Assembly: GCA_963842305.1 (NCBI GenBank)
Contig: CAWJFW010000005.1
Location: 310,001-374,000, forward strand
DNA from: JAIBJN01 sp963842305
Lineage (GTDB): Bacteria > Actinomycetota > Thermoleophilia > Gaiellales > Gaiellaceae
DNA: 64,000 bases
Reading direction: 5' to 3'
Shown one piece after another: positions 11,608-20,702 of this stretch. The first letter of the stretch is position 1. Each line of letters opens with the position of its first letter. The notes beneath the pieces are model-generated. The model made no database searches and was not told the DNA's origin. It saw only the letters and a list, made by a program, of their open reading frames with translations. Position numbers and translations under genes: made by a program.

Positions 11608-13539
11608 ATGCGCACGACTCTGAAGAAAGGCACGCGGCGGTCGGCGAACGGAAACGGTGCCTTTCCCCCCGGCCCGCTCCCGCCGCTCGAACCTGCTGCC
11701 GCGACCTCGCAGCCGCCCCCGCCGCCCGAGGCCGAGACCGCCCGCTCGTTCTATCGCGTGCGGCGAAACCCGCTGAAGCTCCTGCTCAAGGGGGTCATGT
11801 GGCTCCTCGTCGCCGTCCTGGTGGCCGCCGGTGCGCTCGCGGGCGGCGTGAAGCTCTACTTCGACCACAGCGTCTCCGAGATCCGCGCCTCCTCGCCCGA
11901 GGTCCGGGCGGCTGTGGAGGAGCTCGCCGCGGTCTCGGGAGCCGACGAGCCGGCCGTCGCCATGATCATCGGCTACGACATGCGCGCCGGGGGCACGGCC
12001 GCCGGCTCTCGCTCGGACACGGTCATGCTCGTCAGGATCGATCCCGAAAAGAACGCGGTCACGCTGCTCTCGTTCCCGCGTGACCTCGTCGTCTCACACC
12101 CGGGCTGTGAGGGGCACCCGCCCTGGACCGGCCGCATCAACGAGGCGTATGCCTACTGCGGACCGCGCGGGACGGTGACGACCGTGAAGGAGCTGACCGG
12201 GATTCCGATCAACTACCTGATCACCGTCAATTTCCGCGCGTTCACGAAGATCGTCGACCGCCTCGACGGCGTCTACCTGGACGTCGACCAGCGGTATTTC
12301 AACGACGTCCCCGACGCCGGATATCCGATGCTCGACCTGAAGCCCGGCTACCAGCTCCTGAACGGCGAGGACGCCCTCGACTTCGTCCGCCATCGCCACA
12401 CGGACTCGGACCTCTACCGGGTCGTCCGTCAGCAGGAGTTCGTGAAGGCGCTCAAGCAGCGGGTCTCGAGCACGTGGGACATCTTCGAGCTTCCGGGGAT
12501 CGTGAAGACCATCACCGAGAACATCGAGGTCGCCAAGGGCGGCGGCAAGGTGATCAGCTCGGGTGAGGTTCTGAGCTACGCGAACGCGCTCTACAACCTT
12601 CCCTCGGGCAACTTCCAGCAGGTCCCGCTCGACGGCGTCTCCGGCTACTTCGAGCTCGAGGTCTCCGACAGCTCGCTCCAGGAGGCGATCAACCACTTCA
12701 TGAACCCGGACCTCAATGCGCCCGAGAAGGCGATCACGGTGGCGACGGGGGAGAAGCCGAAGGTCGAGGAGGGCCCGCCGCCCTCCGAGGTGAGCATCAA
12801 GATCCTGAACGGGAACGGGGAGGACGGTGCCGCCGACGAGGCGGCCGTGCTCCTCGGGCAGATCGGCTACCCGACGAAGAACGGCGGAAACGCCGACAAC
12901 TTCAACTACTTCCGCACGCACGTCGTCTACGACCCCGACGTCGAGGGATCGCAAGCGGCTGCACAGGAGGTGGCCGATCTCTTCGGCGACGCCGAGGTCG
13001 AAGAGGTGGCCGCCGGCACGGAGATGCGAAACACGCTCCAGGTCATCATCGGCAAGACCTTCCAGGGCACCCTGGGCCCGGCCCCGACCGACGAGACGCC
13101 CGAGCGGCAGCGTCCCGAGGTCGTGACCGACCGCACGGTCGCGCCCGCGCTTCGCCAGCTGCGCAGGGAAGTCGACTTCCCGATCATGCTCCCGACCGTT
13201 CGGGAGTCTGGCTCGTCGATCGCCGACGACGAAGGCATCCGCGCGTACAAGCTCGACGACGACCGCGCGCTACGCCTCACCTACAACACAGGCTCGAACG
13301 AGTTCTGGGGGATCCAGGAGACCGGCTGGGAGGATCCGCCGATCCTGGACGAGCCGACGCTCGAGCGGACGATCGACGGCAGGTTGTACAGGCTCTTCTT
13401 CAGCGGCCCGCAGCTCCACATCGTCGCCTTCGAGCAGGACGGCGCCGCCTACTGGGTCGTGAACACGCTGCGCAACAAGCTCTCGAACGAGACCATGCTC
13501 GCGATCGCCAAGGGCTTGAAGCCCCTCACCGACCAGTAG
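11608..13539 (+). CDS. LytR-CpsA-Psr (LCP) family protein with LytR C-terminal domain
   Basis: Membrane-anchored enzyme family that ligates wall polymers to peptidoglycan. About 643 aa: a proline-rich cytosolic arm (1-60), one membrane helix (about 62-82), the LCP catalytic domain (about 105-270) with RSDTVMLVRID, SFPRDLVV and the lipid-phosphate-binding DFVRHRHTDSD region, then a LytR_C domain near 390-480 (VSIKILNGNG). The last 150 aa form an extra domain I do not recognise. ATG 11608 is preferred because the stretch from the upstream GTG (11536) has non-coding-like third positions. Neighbouring sugar-nucleotide genes agree with a role in envelope polysaccharide. Confidence 0.9.
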   Translation: MRTTLKKGTRRSANGNGAFPPGPLPPLEPAAATSQPPPPPEAETARSFYRVRRNPLKLLLKGVMWLLVAVLVAAGALAGGVKLYFDHSVSEIRASSPEVRAAVEELAAVSGADEPAVAMIIGYDMRAGGTAAGSRSDTVMLVRIDPEKNAVTLLSFPRDLVVSHPGCEGHPPWTGRINEAYAYCGPRGTVTTVKELTGIPINYLITVNFRAFTKIVDRLDGVYLDVDQRYFNDVPDAGYPMLDLKPGYQLLNGEDALDFVRHRHTDSDLYRVVRQQEFVKALKQRVSSTWDIFELPGIVKTITENIEVAKGGGKVISSGEVLSYANALYNLPSGNFQQVPLDGVSGYFELEVSDSSLQEAINHFMNPDLNAPEKAITVATGEKPKVEEGPPPSEVSIKILNGNGEDGAADEAAVLLGQIGYPTKNGGNADNFNYFRTHVVYDPDVEGSQAAAQEVADLFGDAEVEEVAAGTEMRNTLQVIIGKTFQGTLGPAPTDETPERQRPEVVTDRTVAPALRQLRREVDFPIMLPTVRESGSSIADDEGIRAYKLDDDRALRLTYNTGSNEFWGIQETGWEDPPILDEPTLERTIDGRLYRLFFSGPQLHIVAFEQDGAAYWVVNTLRNKLSNETMLAIAKGLKPLTDQ

Positions 13540-13548
13540 CGCGGCCGC

Positions 13549-14262
13549 GTGGAAGCCGTCATCCTGGCCGGTGGCAAGGCCGAGCGCCTCGGCGCGGCGT
13601 CGCAAGGGCGCCCGAAAGCGCTGGTCGAGATCGCCGGGCGGCCCCTGGCCGCCTACCAGGTAGGGCTTCTCTCCACTGCAGGGGTTGGGCGCGTGCTCGT
13701 CAGCTGTGCCCAGGGGCAGGAGGATCTGTTCGAGTCCGAGCTGGCCGGGCTCGGCGCCGACATCGTGGCCGTGCCGGAGCCGGAGCCGCTCGGACGTGGG
13801 GGCGGCATTCGCCTGGCTGTCTCCGCACGACAGGAGGCGGGAGACCTGTTCGCCCTGAACGGCGACGAGCTCATCGACGTCGATCCCGTCGCGCTTCTCG
13901 AGCGGCACGGCGAGACGGGCTGTGCGGCGACAATCGTCGTCACGCAGCCGCGGTCGCCCTTCGGAGTGGTCGACCTCGGCAAGGACGATCGCGTCGTCGG
14001 CTTCGACGAGGCGGGTCGACTGCCGCACTGGGTCAGCTGCGGCGTCTACGTCCTCGGCGAGGAGGCGCTCGAAGCGTTGCCCGAGCGGGGCGACCACGAG
14101 ACGACGACCTTCCCCGATCTCGCACGGAAGGGCAGGCTCGGGGCCTTTCGACACAACGGCGTGTGGTTGACGGTGAACACGCCGAAGGAGCTTCGCGTCG
14201 CCGACGAGTACGTGACGGCGCATCCGGAATGGCTTGACTCGCGCGCGCGGCCTGGGTTATGA
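13549..14262 (+). CDS. Sugar-nucleotide nucleotidyltransferase, short form
   Basis: 237 aa starting at GTG 13549. The nucleotidyltransferase signature is LAGGKAERL (about 5-13) followed by KALVEIAGRPL, and the metal-binding LNGDELIDVD segment lies near residue 105. The family (NTP_transferase) couples a sugar-1-phosphate to a nucleoside triphosphate. Size and sequence resemble mannose- or glucose-1-phosphate transferases lacking a C-terminal beta-helix. The next gene is a mannose-6-phosphate-isomerase-like cupin, so GDP-mannose supply is plausible, but substrate is inference. Confidence 0.85.
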   Translation: MEAVILAGGKAERLGAASQGRPKALVEIAGRPLAAYQVGLLSTAGVGRVLVSCAQGQEDLFESELAGLGADIVAVPEPEPLGRGGGIRLAVSARQEAGDLFALNGDELIDVDPVALLERHGETGCAATIVVTQPRSPFGVVDLGKDDRVVGFDEAGRLPHWVSCGVYVLGEEALEALPERGDHETTTFPDLARKGRLGAFRHNGVWLTVNTPKELRVADEYVTAHPEWLDSRARPGL

Positions 14263-14269
14263 CCACTCG

Positions 14270-14668
14270 GTGGGCGATTTGACTCCGAACCTGCTCGACC
14301 TCGATCGCTTCGCCGTGCCCGTCAAGCGGGTCGAGAAGCCCTGGGGCTACGAGCTTATTTACGCCGCGAACGAGCTGTACCTCGGCAAGGTGCTCTTCAT
14401 CCGCGCCGGCGAGCAGCTCAGCCTGCAGTTCCACCGCCGCAAGGACGAGACCATCTACGTCCACTCCGGGCGCATCGAGCTCGAGGTGGGGGAGCCCGGG
14501 AGGACTCCGGACGTCGAGGTCGTGGGCACGGGGCGCGCGTTTCGCCTGATGCCGGGGGTCGTGCACAGATGGCGGGCCCTCGAGGACACGTTCGTGCTCG
14601 AAGTCTCGACCTCCGAGCCGGACGACGTCGTGCGGCTCGAGGATCGCTACGGGCGCGCTGAGACGTAG
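14270..14668 (+). CDS. Cupin protein related to the mannose-6-phosphate isomerase type II domain
   Basis: About 132 aa from GTG 14270; a TTG at 14234 would overlap the previous gene by 29 bases and a TTG at 14279 is also possible. The single cupin fold is visible: RVEKPWGYELIY, then the metal-binding segment GEQLSLQFHRRKDETIYVHSG and the second motif PGVVHRWRA. Such domains convert mannose-6-phosphate and fructose-6-phosphate, or are fused to GDP-mannose pyrophosphorylase. Here it is free-standing and directly after a nucleotidyltransferase gene. Confidence 0.85.
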   Translation: MGDLTPNLLDLDRFAVPVKRVEKPWGYELIYAANELYLGKVLFIRAGEQLSLQFHRRKDETIYVHSGRIELEVGEPGRTPDVEVVGTGRAFRLMPGVVHRWRALEDTFVLEVSTSEPDDVVRLEDRYGRAET

Positions 14669-14683
14669 ACTGTCCGGCGGCCC

Positions 14684-15955
14684 ATGAGCACCACTGCACC
14701 GCGCCATGACGTGAAAGACCTCGCGCTCGCGTCCGCCGGCGTGACCCGCATCAGGTGGGCGGACGGCGAGATGCCCGTGCTCGCGGCGATCCGCGAGCGC
14801 TTCGAGCGTGAGCGGCCCCTCGAAGGGATCCGCATCTCCGCCTGTCTACACGTGACTTCGGAGACGGCGAACCTCGCCCGCACGCTCCACGCGGGCGGCG
14901 CCGACGTGGTCCTCTGCGCGTCGAATCCGCTCTCCACGCAGGATGACGTGGCCGCGGGGCTGGTGGACGCCTACGGCATCTCGGTCTACGCCATCCGCGG
15001 CGAGGACAACGACACGTACTACTCGCACATCGAGGCGGCCGTGGATCATCACCCGCAACTCACGATGGACGACGGAGCCGACGTCATCGGCGTCCTGCAC
15101 AAGGAGAGGCGCGACCAGCTCTCGGAGATCATCGGCGGCACCGAGGAGACCACGACCGGCGTCATCCGCCTGCGCGCGCTCGAGTCGCTCGGCGAGCTCG
15201 CCTTCCCGATCGTCGCGGTCAACGAGGCGAAGACGAAGCATCTCTTCGACAACCGCTACGGCACCGGGCAGTCCACGATCGACGGGATCATCCGCGCCAC
15301 GAACGTGTTGCTCGCGGGGCGCCGGTTCGTCGTCTGCGGCTACGGCTGGACCGGGCGAGGCGTCGCCATGCGGGCCCGGGGGATGGGTGCGCACGTCATC
15401 GTCACCGAGGTCGATCCTGTCCGTGCGCTCGAAGCTCTCATGGACGGCTACGAAGTGATGCCGATCGAGGCCGCCGCCGAGGTCGGGGACATCTTCTGCA
15501 CGGCGACCGGGGACAAGCACGTCATCCCGCGGGCAGCGCTCGAGCGCCTCAAGGACGGGGCGATCCTCTCCAACACGGGCCACTTCAACGTCGAGATCGA
15601 GATTCCGGCGCTCCGCGAGCTCGCGGTCGCCACGCGCGAGGCGCGTCCGGAGGTGGAGGAGTTCGAGTTTGCGGACGGGCGCCGTGTCTACCTGATCGGC
15701 GAGGGCAGGCTCGTCAACCTGGCGGCTGCGGAGGGGCATCCAGCCGCCGTCATGGACATGAGCTTTGCGAACCAGGCCCTATCGGCCGAGTACGTCGTCT
15801 CCAACGCAGGCGATCTCGAGCCCCGCGTCTACGTCGTTCCCGAGGAGATCGATCAGGAGATCGCCCGCCTCAAGCTCGAGAGCATGGGCGCGGTGATCGA
15901 CGTTCTCACCGAGGAACAGGCGAGGTATCTGGCGTCCTGGGACGAGGGCACATAG
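14684..15955 (+). CDS. ahcY: Adenosylhomocysteinase
   Basis: 423 aa. It hydrolyses S-adenosylhomocysteine to adenosine and homocysteine, which MetH encoded at 7.8 kb can remethylate. Diagnostic parts are CLHVTSETANLARTLHAGGADV, the substrate region NEAKTKHLFDNRYGTGQST and the NAD-binding Rossmann loop VCGYGWTGRGVA, then GHFNVEI and the C-terminal dimerisation tail. The start ATG is 15 bases after the preceding stop. Confidence 0.98.
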   Translation: MSTTAPRHDVKDLALASAGVTRIRWADGEMPVLAAIRERFERERPLEGIRISACLHVTSETANLARTLHAGGADVVLCASNPLSTQDDVAAGLVDAYGISVYAIRGEDNDTYYSHIEAAVDHHPQLTMDDGADVIGVLHKERRDQLSEIIGGTEETTTGVIRLRALESLGELAFPIVAVNEAKTKHLFDNRYGTGQSTIDGIIRATNVLLAGRRFVVCGYGWTGRGVAMRARGMGAHVIVTEVDPVRALEALMDGYEVMPIEAAAEVGDIFCTATGDKHVIPRAALERLKDGAILSNTGHFNVEIEIPALRELAVATREARPEVEEFEFADGRRVYLIGEGRLVNLAAAEGHPAAVMDMSFANQALSAEYVVSNAGDLEPRVYVVPEEIDQEIARLKLESMGAVIDVLTEEQARYLASWDEGT

Positions 15956-15999
15956 ACCTCGAGCCCCAGGAGATCGTCCGCCTCGAGCCGGAAGCGGTC

Positions 16000-16938
16000 G
16001 TGCTCCTCGACCAGCGCCGGCTCCCAGAGACCGTCTCCTACCTGGAGTGCCTGTCTGCGATCGAGGTCGCGCAGGCGATCCGCACCCTTGCCGTGCGCGG
16101 AGCCCCGGCAATCGGGATCGCCGCCGCCTACGGCTACGCGCTCGCGGCCGCGCGTGGAGAGGATCTCGATGCGGCCGCCGCCGTGCTCCTCGCCTCGCGG
16201 CCGACGGCCGTGAACCTGCCGTGGGCGCTCGCCGAGATGCGCCGCGGCGAGCAGGCTTCTGCCGCTCTCGCCGAGCGTGCCCTCGCGCTGCACGAGAAGG
16301 AGGTCGAGCGCTGTCGCCGGATGGCCGCGCATGCGGCAGTGCTGCTCGAGCCGGGCACGCGCGTGCTCACGCACTGCAACGCGGGTGCGCTGGCTACGGG
16401 CGGCGTCGGCACCGCGCTCGGCGCGATTCGCGAGGGCTTCGAGCGCGGCCTCGTGGCGCACGTGTTCGTCGACGAGACGAGGCCGCTTCTGCAGGGCGCG
16501 CGGCTTACCGCCTGGGAGCTGGAGCGCGGAGGCGTTCCGCACAGCGTCGTGGCCGATTCCGCAGCCGGATCCCTGATCGCGCGCGGCGAGGTGGAGGCGG
16601 TTCTCATCGGCGCCGACCGCATCGCGGCGAACGGCGATACCGCGAACAAGATCGGCACGTACCCGCTCGCCGTGGTCGCAGCCCGCCACGCCGTCCCGTT
16701 CTACGTCGTCGCTCCGAGCTCGACGGTCGACCTGGCCACGCCGAGCGGGGAGACGATCCCGATCGAGGAGCGCGACCCGGCCGAGATCACTGACCGCTTC
16801 CCGGCGCGGAACCCGGCCTTCGACGTGACGCCCTCCTCGCTCGTGACCGCGATCGTCACGGAGGCGGGCGTACACCGCGCGCCCTACGGCGGGTCGCTCT
16901 TGGACCTCGGGCGCGCGAGGGAGGAGATCGCCCGATGA
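16000..16938 (+). CDS. mtnA: S-methyl-5-thioribose-1-phosphate isomerase
   Basis: Methionine-salvage enzyme of the eIF2B-like fold, 312 aa from GTG 16000. The catalytic Cys lies in THCNAGALATGGVGT and the catalytic Asp in GADRIAANGDTANKIG; the DETRPLLQGARLTAWEL segment is diagnostic. Homologous-looking sequence (LEPEAVVLLDQRRLP) runs about 13 codons upstream of the chosen GTG, but no ATG, GTG or TTG lies there after the ahcY stop. The true start may therefore be unconventional. Its TGA overlaps the next ATG by four bases. Confidence 0.93.
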   Translation: MLLDQRRLPETVSYLECLSAIEVAQAIRTLAVRGAPAIGIAAAYGYALAAARGEDLDAAAAVLLASRPTAVNLPWALAEMRRGEQASAALAERALALHEKEVERCRRMAAHAAVLLEPGTRVLTHCNAGALATGGVGTALGAIREGFERGLVAHVFVDETRPLLQGARLTAWELERGGVPHSVVADSAAGSLIARGEVEAVLIGADRIAANGDTANKIGTYPLAVVAARHAVPFYVVAPSSTVDLATPSGETIPIEERDPAEITDRFPARNPAFDVTPSSLVTAIVTEAGVHRAPYGGSLLDLGRAREEIAR

Positions 16939-17957
16939 AGGCCATGGTCATGGCCGCGGGACTCGGGACACGTCTTCGGCCGCTCACGGACTTCTTGCCC
17001 AAGCCGATGATGCCGGTGGCCAACCGGCCGGTCCTGCACCACCTCCTGAACCTTCTCCGCCGCCACGAGGTCAGCGAGGTCGGGGTGAACCTGCACGCCT
17101 TCCCGGAGATGATCCAGAGCTACTTCGGCGACGGCTCAGCGCTCGACATGTCGATCCTGTGGTCGGAAGAGCCGGAGCTTCTCGGCACGGCCGGGGGGAC
17201 GAAGAAGCTGCAGGAGTACTGGGGCGAGGAGACGATCCTGATCACCTCGGGCGACGGCCTGCACGACGTCGACCTGACGGCGTTGCTCGGCCACCATCAG
17301 CGCACCGGCGCGCTGGCGACGCTCACCGTCAAGCCGGTCGCCGACCCGTCCTCGTACGGCGTCGTCATCCTCGATCGCGACACGCGCGTTCGAGGCTTCC
17401 AGGAAAAGCCGCGGCGCGACGAGGCTCGGAGCGACCTCGCCAATTGCGGCATCTACGTGATCGAGCCCGAACTGCTCGAGCGCATCCCCCCGGACACGTT
17501 CTACGACTTCGGCGAGGACGTCTGGCCGAACCTCGTCGCTGCCGGGGAGGAAGTCTACGCGTACACGACGATGGCCTACTGGAATGACGTCGGCGATCTC
17601 GACGAGTTGCGCAACACCATTCTCGACGCCGTGCTGGGCCACGTCCGCGTCGACATCCCGGGCGAGGAGATCGCGCCTGGCGTCTGGGCCGAGGAGGGCT
17701 GCCATATCTATCACGATGCCATGATCGACGGGCCGGTGGTCCTCGGCCCGAACGTCACGGTCGAGGCGGGCGCGCAGATCCGGGGCCCCGCCGCGATCGG
17801 GGCCGACTGCCACGTCGGCAAGGCCGCGGCCATCCGCCGCGCCGCCCTGCTCCCGGGAAGCGTCGTGCCGGACGAGGGCCTTGCAATCGCCGGGATCTTC
17901 GGCGACGCCTCCAAGCTCGCCGAGAGCATCCTGCGCTATCCGTCCGCGTCGGACTAG
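16935..17957 (+). CDS. NDP-sugar pyrophosphorylase with C-terminal left-handed beta-helix
   Basis: 340 aa. The N-terminal nucleotidyltransferase domain has GLGTRLRPLT and KPMMPVANRPVLHHL (1-35), with the TSGDGLHDVDLT metal site near 105 and a sugar-binding DFGEDVWPNL segment near 195. Residues from about 230 on form hexapeptide-like repeats. This is the layout of GDP-mannose and dTDP-glucose pyrophosphorylases. It starts inside the mtnA stop (ATGA). Together with the short transferase at 13.5 kb and the LCP protein, it suggests envelope glycan precursor synthesis. Exact sugar is unknown. Confidence 0.9.
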   Translation: MKAMVMAAGLGTRLRPLTDFLPKPMMPVANRPVLHHLLNLLRRHEVSEVGVNLHAFPEMIQSYFGDGSALDMSILWSEEPELLGTAGGTKKLQEYWGEETILITSGDGLHDVDLTALLGHHQRTGALATLTVKPVADPSSYGVVILDRDTRVRGFQEKPRRDEARSDLANCGIYVIEPELLERIPPDTFYDFGEDVWPNLVAAGEEVYAYTTMAYWNDVGDLDELRNTILDAVLGHVRVDIPGEEIAPGVWAEEGCHIYHDAMIDGPVVLGPNVTVEAGAQIRGPAAIGADCHVGKAAAIRRAALLPGSVVPDEGLAIAGIFGDASKLAESILRYPSASD

Positions 17958-17993
17958 GAGGGTTAGCCGAGAAAGACGGCTTCGGCGCCGGCG

Positions 17994-19199
17994 CTAGCGT
18001 CGCGTCCCGATCGGGGCGAGTCCCGCGGAGCGAAGGCGGTCGGTGTCGGCGATGACGAGCGCCATGGCGCCGAGCACCTCGGCGCGGTCGCCCAGGACGC
18101 CGGCCTTCACCACCACCGCTTGTGCGGCCTCGGGCAGCGAATGGCGCTCGATCTCCTCGCGCAGGCCGTCGAGGAGCGCATCGCCGGCAATACTCAGGTC
18201 GCCGCCGACGACGATCGCGGCCGGGTTGAGGTAGTTGCAGAGGTCCGCGAGCGCCCTGCCGACTGCGCGGCCGGCGTCGTTGACGACGCGCTTCGCCGGG
18301 GGATCGCCATCCGCGACGAGCTCCAGCATCCCGGGCAGAGTCAGTTCGGGGCCGTGGGTCGGCCGAAGAAGCGTGAGCAGCGCACCGGTGGAGGCGACGG
18401 TCTCCAGGCACCCGCGGCTTCCGCACCGACAAACGGCGCCGTCCGGATGCACCTGGATGTGCCCGAGCTCCCCGGCGATGCCGGTGGCGCCGTGGTACAG
18501 GCGGCCGCCGAGGACGAGCCCGGCCCCGATTCCGGCGGACATCATCACGTAGACCACGTCGTCGTGGCCGCGCCCGGCGCCGAAGGAGACCTCCGCCAGC
18601 GCCCCCAGATTCGCGTCGTTGTCGAGCTCGACCGGGATCTCGAGCCGGCGAGAGAGCTCGTCGCCGGCCTGGATCCCGGCCCAGTTGGGCAGGACCGTCG
18701 ACCCGAGCACACCTTGATCGCGGTCGATCGGAGCCGAGAGGGCCATGCCGACGCCGATCACGCGGCTGCGATCGATGCCCGCCTCCGACAGCACGGCCTC
18801 GGCGAGCTCTGCGGCAGCGTCGAGGGCGTCCTCCGGCGCGCCGTCCACGTCGATGCTGACGACGCGCTCGGCGAGCACGGTCGACGAGAGGTCGGCGACG
18901 GCCACCCGGACGTGCCGATGGTCGAAGTCGATGCCGAGCGCGGCACCGGCCGCGGCGTCGAGTCGGAGGAGGACGGGCGGCCGGCCACGCCCGGAGGGCT
19001 CCGCCCGGGCGTCCGGCATCTCGACGATCAGCCCGCGTGACTGGAGGTCCGAGACGAGCGTCGCCACGGTCGTCCGCGAGATGCCGGTCATCCGGGAGAG
19101 CTCGGTGCGGCTGGCGATCCCCGACCGTCGCAGCGCGTCCACGACGCGGAGGCGGTTCAGCTCGCGCAAGGTTCCGAACGTTCCGGGCTCGACCGTCAT
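17994..19199 (-). CDS. ROK-family transcriptional repressor (XylR/NagC-like)
   Basis: 401 aa. An N-terminal winged helix-turn-helix (about 10-75, RTELSRMTGISRTTVATLVSDL) is followed by the ROK sugar-kinase-like domain. The ATP-like region is LGIDFDHRHVRVAV. The ROK zinc motif is visible as GHIQVHPDGAVCRCGSRGCLE, with its three cysteines. ATG 19199 is chosen over the adjoining GTG (19202) because GGAGG lies 7 bases upstream. It is divergent from the sugar ABC transporter operon, which it probably represses in the absence of its sugar. That role follows from family and position. Confidence 0.92.
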   Translation of the reverse strand: MTVEPGTFGTLRELNRLRVVDALRRSGIASRTELSRMTGISRTTVATLVSDLQSRGLIVEMPDARAEPSGRGRPPVLLRLDAAAGAALGIDFDHRHVRVAVADLSSTVLAERVVSIDVDGAPEDALDAAAELAEAVLSEAGIDRSRVIGVGMALSAPIDRDQGVLGSTVLPNWAGIQAGDELSRRLEIPVELDNDANLGALAEVSFGAGRGHDDVVYVMMSAGIGAGLVLGGRLYHGATGIAGELGHIQVHPDGAVCRCGSRGCLETVASTGALLTLLRPTHGPELTLPGMLELVADGDPPAKRVVNDAGRAVGRALADLCNYLNPAAIVVGGDLSIAGDALLDGLREEIERHSLPEAAQAVVVKAGVLGDRAEVLGAMALVIADTDRLRSAGLAPIGTRR

Positions 19200-19350
19200 C
19201 ACTTCTCCTCCAGTGCGCGGGTATTCAACACGGTCTCGCGCAGAATTTCACCTGCTCAGCCTCGAAATACGCTCAGTCCGGACGATATTGGCCGGTGCCG
19301 GCACGATCGCCGAGCAGGGCGCTGCGCCCTCCCGTGCGCTCGAACCTCCC

Positions 19351-19379
19351 TTGAAAACGGCCCCCAGGAGCCCTAAGCT
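19351..19379 (+). promoter_or_regulatory. Predicted promoter of the xylose-type operon
   Basis: TTGAAA (19351-19356), a 17-base spacer and TAAGCT (19374-19379) match a sigma-70-type promoter. It lies 46 bases before the GTG start of the binding-protein gene, which has a strong AGGAGG (19411-19416). The 225-base divergent region should also hold the ROK operator, but I could not identify a convincing palindrome. Confidence 0.55.
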
Positions 19380-19424
19380 GGCCCCGTCAACGCGGCGGGG
19401 TCGTTCAACGAGGAGGCAAGAGTC

Positions 19425-20648
19425 GTGAGCAGATTTTCGTTCAAAGCCAGCGAATCCAGGGCGCGCCGATTAGGGCTCGTCCTCCTCTTGGCACTCGTGG
19501 GCGCCCTGGCGCTCGTCGCGGCCGGATGCGGTGGTGACGACGATGATGAAACCGCGGCGGACACGGGCGCGACCGACACCGGCGCAGCCGCCGGGGGCGG
19601 CGCCTGCGACAAGAGCATCTGGGTGCTCCTGCCCGACAGCGCGACGTCGCCACGCTGGGAGACTAATGACCGCCCCTACCTCGACCAGGCGTTCACCGAG
19701 GCCGGCGTCGATCATACGATCGTCAACGCCGAGGGCGACGCCGCGACGCAGCAGTCCCAGGCGGAGCAGGCGATTGCGGACGGGGCCGGAGTGATCATCC
19801 TGGCGAGCATCGACACGGGCTCGGGCGGCACGGTCATCGACATCGCGAAAGAGGCCGGTGTCGACGTGATCGAGTACGACCGGTTCAACACGGGCAGCTC
19901 GGGTGGAGCGGCCTACGTGAGCTTCGACAACGTAAAGGTCGGAGCGACGATGGCCGAGGTCCTCGAGCCGATCATCGACGAGCTCCCCGGCACGCCGCAG
20001 GTCGTGATGCTGAACGGCGGCGAGGAGGACAACAACGCGTTCCTGTTCCGCGACGGCTACGCGGCCACGGTCGAAGCCAAGGTCGATGCCGGCGACTGGG
20101 CCCTGGTCGCCGACGAGTTCGTGCCCGGTTGGGGCGCGAACGGCGAGGGTCAGCAGCTCATGGAGCAGATCCTCACGGACGCGAACAACAAGGTCGACGC
20201 GGTCTTCGCCGCGAACGACAACCTCGCCACGCAGGCGATCAACGCCCTCGATGCGGCCGGTGTCGGACCCGTGCCGCTCAGCGGCCAGGACGCAACCGCC
20301 GCCGGTCTCCAGCAGATCATCCTCGGCCAGCAGACGATGACCGTCTACAAGCCGATTCAGGCGGAAGCCGACCTGGCTGCGAAGGCCGCGCTGGCGCTGT
20401 GCGCTGGCGAAGATCCCACGACGATCGAATCCGAGTTCGACTTCACGTCGATTGGGATTCAGGCGGAGGACGGCAAGCCGACCGACACGCCGACGGGCGA
20501 GGGCATCGTGCCCTACCTCGCGCTCACGCCGACCGGAGTGACCGAGGACAACATCATGGACACGGTGGTCGCGGACGACTTCGTGCCGATCGAAGACATC
20601 TGCACCGGAGACACCGCGGACACCGACTTCTGCAAGGAAAACGGCTGA
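19425..20648 (+). CDS. xylF: Xylose-type ABC transporter substrate-binding lipoprotein
   Basis: 407 aa. The lipoprotein signal peptide has the box LVAAGC with the lipidated Cys at residue 35, then an acidic linker (DDDDETAAD). A periplasmic-binding domain (Peripla_BP_4) follows, with the family phrases ADGAGVIILASIDTG, VIEYDRFN and PLSGQDATAAGLQQIILGQQ. The last of these is strongly XylF-like. GTG start with an AGGAGG site. It captures a sugar, probably D-xylose or another pentose, for the permease genes downstream. Specificity is inferred from similarity and from the xylulokinase gene in the operon. Confidence 0.92.
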   Translation: MSRFSFKASESRARRLGLVLLLALVGALALVAAGCGGDDDDETAADTGATDTGAAAGGGACDKSIWVLLPDSATSPRWETNDRPYLDQAFTEAGVDHTIVNAEGDAATQQSQAEQAIADGAGVIILASIDTGSGGTVIDIAKEAGVDVIEYDRFNTGSSGGAAYVSFDNVKVGATMAEVLEPIIDELPGTPQVVMLNGGEEDNNAFLFRDGYAATVEAKVDAGDWALVADEFVPGWGANGEGQQLMEQILTDANNKVDAVFAANDNLATQAINALDAAGVGPVPLSGQDATAAGLQQIILGQQTMTVYKPIQAEADLAAKAALALCAGEDPTTIESEFDFTSIGIQAEDGKPTDTPTGEGIVPYLALTPTGVTEDNIMDTVVADDFVPIEDICTGDTADTDFCKENG

Positions 20649-20659
20649 TCGACGAACGG

Positions 20660-20691
20660 GAGGAGAGGGCGTCCGCGGGCGCCCTCTCCTC
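20660..20691 (+). promoter_or_regulatory. 12-bp intercistronic hairpin between binding-protein and ATPase genes
   Basis: Arms 20660-20671 and 20680-20691 are exact complements around an 8-base loop, with no T-run after it. Its position after the binding-protein gene matches the hairpin at 1345-1380 in the peptide transporter. It probably lowers downstream expression or stabilises the upstream message. Confidence 0.65.
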
Positions 20692-20702
20692 ACCCGCCGG
20701 CC